DNA of 7,552 nt from Spirochaetaceae bacterium (GTDB lineage: Bacteria > Spirochaetota > Spirochaetia > Treponematales > Treponemataceae), in the NCBI GenBank assembly GCA_031290725.1, contig JAITMZ010000210.1, positions 1 to 7,552 of the forward strand, written 5' to 3'. The stretch's first letter is position 1, and each line of letters begins with the position of its first letter. The notes under the pieces were generated by a model that did not search any database, was not told the DNA's origin, and worked only from the letters and a program-made list of their open reading frames with translations. This document shows, piece after piece, positions 5,238 to 7,552 of the stretch. The position numbers and the translations under genes are program-made.

Positions 5238-5882
5238 TTAGCGGATGTTTGACATGGCCCGGAGGCGGCCCCGTTGAGCGTCCGTGGAGGCGGGATTCAA
5301 CCGCAGTGCCTGATCGTAGGCGCTCACTGCCTCGGAGTGGTTTCCGGCCATTTCCCGGGCATAGCCCAGGCGCATCCACCAGTCGTCCCGGTTTGGCTCA
5401 AAGCGCACCGCAGTGGTCATGGCGATTTCGGCATGCTGGAATCGCTCCATACGGATGTAAATCTCCCCCATGTAATAGTAGGCCGCATTAATCCTGGCGC
5501 CGGTGGTGACGGGCACCAGGGTGATATACTCCTCGAAGAGGGCCAGGGCCTCCGCATTTTTACCCAGAAAATACTTGGCCTCCGCCAGGATTTCAATGAT
5601 GCGCTGGTCGTAGCGGTTCAAATTCCAGGCATGAGAAGCACGGAGTTCCGCCTCGGCATACTGCCGGTTAGACACCAGGCTCCAGCAAAGCACCACGTAG
5701 GAATCCCGGTTGTTGGGATCTGCCCACAGTTCTTTCTCGCACACCTCAATGGCTTCCCCGAAGCGGCCCGCGTTGTACAGCTTCAGGGCGTCCCGGCGGG
5801 GTTCCTCCGGGGTCTGCCCGGACAAAGCGAATACGGTCAGAAAAAAAGCCCACAGGAGAACCCTATTGCGTTTTGTTCGCAT
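5238..5882 (-). CDS. Exported tetratricopeptide-repeat protein
   Basis: This protein of about 214 aa starts with a basic stretch (MRTKRNR) and a hydrophobic segment (VLLWAFFLTVFALS), then GQTPEEP. That is a typical signal peptide or N-terminal anchor, so the rest is probably periplasmic. There is no clear lipobox Cys. The mature part is built of TPR-like helical pairs: ALKLYNAGRFGEAIEVCEK, ANOTHER near NRQYAEAELRASHAW, then AKYFLGKNAEALALFEEY, YYMGEIYIRMERFQHAE and LGYAREMAGNHSEAVSAY with ALRLNPAS. TPR proteins are scaffolds for protein-protein contacts; the partner is unknown. The gene lies between bactofilin and mtaB. ATG 5882-5880 overlaps the bactofilin stop by one base; a GTG at 5885 is an alternative, overlapping by four. 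Ribosome sites are weak either way, so translation is probably coupled. A role with bactofilin in the envelope or in shape is inference. Confidence 0.88.
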   Translation of the reverse strand: MRTKRNRVLLWAFFLTVFALSGQTPEEPRRDALKLYNAGRFGEAIEVCEKELWADPNNRDSYVVLCWSLVSNRQYAEAELRASHAWNLNRYDQRIIEILAEAKYFLGKNAEALALFEEYITLVPVTTGARINAAYYYMGEIYIRMERFQHAEIAMTTAVRFEPNRDDWWMRLGYAREMAGNHSEAVSAYDQALRLNPASTDAQRGRLRAMSNIR

Positions 5883-6238
5883 CACGTTTTATCCACGTAG
5901 CCGGAAAAATCGTTCCCCGGTTCCAGCACGATGTGTCGGGACCGGATGTCGCCCCTGAGGGAGCCGGTGGAGGAGACCACGACAATGCGCTGGCTGTTCA
6001 CATTGCCCTTTACCCGGCCGCGGATCAGCACCCGGTCTGCGGTGATGTCCGACTCCGCGACGGAATCCGTGTCCAACACCAGGTCGCTGCCGCATTGGAT
6101 GCTGCCGCTCACCTGCCCGCGGATCATCATGGGCTTGGTGAACCGCATACTACCCCTGAAACGGATGTCATCTTCCAGGATAGTGTCGAAGTCTTTGTCC
6201 TCAAAATCGAGGAAATCCATTTCTTTCAGTTCATGCAT
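5882..6238 (-). CDS. Bactofilin (polymer-forming cytoskeletal protein)
   Basis: This 118-aa protein has the right-handed beta-helix repeats of the bactofilin family (formerly DUF583): IRFRGSMRFTKPMMIRG, then VSGSI, ADRVLIRGRVKGNV, VVSSTGSLRGDI and a final LEPGNDFSGYV, from residues 25 to 114. Bactofilins self-assemble without nucleotide into filaments or membrane-associated patches and guide peptidoglycan enzymes. In spirochaetes one affects helical cell shape (Leptospira LbbD). The acidic N-terminus (1-24) would be the flexible tail. Starts at ATG 6238-6236; an internal ATG (residue 7) is possible. No Shine-Dalgarno is present, and the -10 box ends six bases upstream, so the mRNA may start at the ATG. 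It is the first gene of an apparent operon with the TPR protein and mtaB. No M23 peptidase, a common bactofilin neighbour, is visible. Confidence 0.93.
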   Translation of the reverse strand: MHELKEMDFLDFEDKDFDTILEDDIRFRGSMRFTKPMMIRGQVSGSIQCGSDLVLDTDSVAESDITADRVLIRGRVKGNVNSQRIVVVSSTGSLRGDIRSRHIVLEPGNDFSGYVDKT

Positions 6239-6244
6239 ACCATT

Positions 6245-6273
6245 ATCCTATCATGTGCCGTTATTTTGGTCAA
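6245..6273 (-). promoter_or_regulatory. Sigma-70-type promoter for the bactofilin-TPR-mtaB operon
   Basis: On the minus strand TTGACC (6273-6268) and TAGGAT (6250-6245) are separated by exactly 17 bases. The -10 box ends six bases before ATG 6238, so the predicted start point is at or within a base or two of the initiation codon. The -35 box lies just downstream of dispersed repeat copy 2. Confidence 0.7.
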
Positions 6274-6280
6274 GTGCCCA

Positions 6281-6330
6281 CCGAAAAATCGGTCTCGGTT
6301 TTCATACCCTTTTTTCGCCCCGAATCAAAA
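6281..6330. repeat. Dispersed repeat, copy 2 (short form)
   Basis: This 50-bp element matches copy 1 (1331-1408) except for the missing 28-bp segment. The CCGA/TCGG hairpin at 6281-6292 keeps its stem while its loop differs (AAAA here, AGAA in copy 1). It begins five bases past the carB stop codon, in the same orientation to its upstream gene as copy 1. On the minus strand it contains GGGTATGAAA, from which an 11-codon frame (MKTETDFSVGT) runs from 6305 to 6270. That frame has no properly spaced ribosome site and is probably not a gene. Confidence 0.75.
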
Positions 6331-6334
6331 CACT

Positions 6335-7552
6335 TTAAACTTTATACGTCTCCCAGGGCTCGATTTCCAGGCCGACGGCGCGGTAGTCCGCCAGCGCGTC
6401 AATGAACTGCCGGGCCACCTTGATGTTGGTGAACAGGGGCACGTCAAAGTCCACCGCAAGCCGGCGGATCAGGTAGTCGTTCCGCAGCTCCGCCGCCTGG
6501 TTGTTCTTGGGGATATTGATGATAAGGCTCACACGGCGCTCACGGATATAGGTGGCGATGTTGGGCTCCCGGCGCTGTAGGGGCCAGGCCAGCGGAACCG
6601 CCGGGATACCGTGCCCCGCAAGAAATTTTGCAGTCCCCCCCGACGCGTACAGCTCGCAGCCCATGTCCGCCAGGCAGCGGGCGCTGTCCAGAAAGTCCAG
6701 TTTGCCCTCCAGGGGGCCCGTGGAAAGCAAAACGCGCTTTGGCGCCCCGTTTGCCCCCGGAATCCGGTAGCCCACCGAGAGCAGCGCCTTGAGGAGCGCG
6801 TCGTTCAAGGTGCGCCCGATGCAGCCCACCTCGCCGGTGGAAGCCATCTCCACCCCGGAAACCGGGTCGGCCCCGTGCAGCCGCGCAAAGCTGAACTGCG
6901 CCGCCTTGACCCCCACCCACTCCAGGTCAAGCGCGGAAGACACGCGCTTTTCAACCGGTTCGTCCAGGAGGGCGCGGACCGCCAGCTCGATCATGTTGAC
7001 GCGGCTGACCTTTGAGCAGAAGGGAAAACTCCGGCTGGCCCTCAGGTTGCACTCTATCACCAGCACGCCCCCCCGCCGTGAAAGGAACTGGATATTGAAA
7101 GGGCCGGTGATGTCCAGCGCGCGGGCGATTCGGGCGCTTATCTTGCGGATTTTGCGAATCGTTTCGATGTACAGCCGCTGGGCCGGAAGCACCACCGTGG
7201 CGTCCCCGGAGTGCACCCCGGCGTTTTCGATGTGCTCCGTGATGGCGTGGTAGAGGATTTCCCCGTGCTTTGCCACCGCGTCCACCTCGATTTCTTTGGC
7301 GTTCTCAATGAATTTGGTGATAACCACCGGATGTTCGGGCGAAACGTCCGCGGCGGCGGTGAGGGAACGGTCCAGGGTTTCGTCGTCCCAGGCAACGCTC
7401 ATGGCCGCCCCGGAGAGCACGTAGCTGGGCCGGACGAGCACCGGGTAGCCCGCCTTGGCGGCAAAACGTTTGGCTTCGGCGTGGCCGGCCAGCTCCGCCC
7501 ATTCGGGCTGTTCAATCCCCAGCGTGTCCAGAAGGGCGCTGAACTTGTTGCG
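6335..7552 (-). CDS. carB: Carbamoyl-phosphate synthase large subunit, C-terminal part
   Basis: The frame enters from the right edge and stops at TAA 6337-6335, giving 405 residues of a protein normally near 1,070. CarB makes carbamoyl phosphate from bicarbonate, ATP and glutamine-derived ammonia for pyrimidines and arginine. Visible parts are the second ATP-grasp half, with RNKFSALLDTLGIEQPEW (1-18), GYPVLVRPSYVLSGAAM (35-51), FIENAKEIEVDAVA (81-94) and EHIENAGVHSGDAT (106-119). The metal ligands appear intact in NIQF (153-156, Gln155) and IECNLRASRSFPF (166-178, Glu167, Asn169). The C-terminal MGS-like allosteric domain spans about 272-405. ECNLRASRSFPF and the DYLIRRLAVD/PLFTNIKVA tail resemble animal CPS1/CAD rather than E. 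coli CarB (IEVNPRAARTVPF). No carA is visible. The 5' end is outside the window. Confidence 0.97.
   Translation of the reverse strand, partial: RNKFSALLDTLGIEQPEWAELAGHAEAKRFAAKAGYPVLVRPSYVLSGAAMSVAWDDETLDRSLTAAADVSPEHPVVITKFIENAKEIEVDAVAKHGEILYHAITEHIENAGVHSGDATVVLPAQRLYIETIRKIRKISARIARALDITGPFNIQFLSRRGGVLVIECNLRASRSFPFCSKVSRVNMIELAVRALLDEPVEKRVSSALDLEWVGVKAAQFSFARLHGADPVSGVEMASTGEVGCIGRTLNDALLKALLSVGYRIPGANGAPKRVLLSTGPLEGKLDFLDSARCLADMGCELYASGGTAKFLAGHGIPAVPLAWPLQRREPNIATYIRERRVSLIINIPKNNQAAELRNDYLIRRLAVDFDVPLFTNIKVARQFIDALADYRAVGLEIEPWETYKV

Noticed and set aside
5883..5885. GTG as the start of the TPR gene
   Set aside because: ATG immediately follows and is the more usual start. The ribosome site is weak for both, so this is a preference and the GTG cannot be excluded.
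6270..6305. Eleven-codon frame MKTETDFSVGT in dispersed repeat copy 2
   Set aside because: The G-rich stretch before its ATG is too close to serve as a ribosome site, and its end overlaps the bactofilin -35 box. The equivalent frame in copy 1 does not stop at the same place.

Overview
This is a GC-rich chromosomal window, probably from a spirochaete of the Treponema group and perhaps the termite-gut lineage. That placement is inference. It rests on the bactofilin/TPR/MtaB gene set, a spirochaete-like DEAD-box helicase ending in a short Phe/Lys-rich tail, a eukaryote-like CarB, and low-complexity intergenic repeats of a kind I recall from gut treponemes. No mobile element, tRNA, rRNA or CRISPR array is visible, and I see no clearly new multi-gene system.

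Layout. Bases 1-194 hold the C-terminal end of an unidentified plus-strand gene, followed by a strong intrinsic terminator. A 21-bp tandem array (334-454) and a second terminator-like hairpin (477-503) lead directly into a 228-aa unknown protein (525-1211), which has its own terminator (1245-1273). A G-rich stretch and copy 1 of a dispersed repeat separate it from a convergent minus-strand gene for a C_GCAxxG_C_C redox-type protein (1429-1875). That gene and a plus-strand DEAD-box RNA helicase (2062-3939) diverge from a 186-bp intergenic region holding promoters, an inverted repeat and A-tracts. The helicase has an unusually long Arg-rich tail with an internal 90-bp duplication. It runs 26 bp into the 3' end of the convergent mtaB gene.

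The minus-strand block 6238-3914 reads bactofilin, then a secreted TPR protein, then MtaB, with overlapping or nearly touching junctions, so it looks like one operon behind a promoter at 6245-6273. Upstream on the same strand is the 3' part of carB (6335-7552, running off the window). Copy 2 of the dispersed repeat lies between carB and the bactofilin promoter.

The genes are mostly housekeeping: RNA remodelling, tRNA thiomethylation, pyrimidine/arginine precursor synthesis and cell shape. The points most worth a second look are non-coding. They are the 21-bp array with a possible attenuator, the dispersed repeat found just past two stop codons, and two promoters placed so that transcription should begin at or next to the start codon (helicase and bactofilin).
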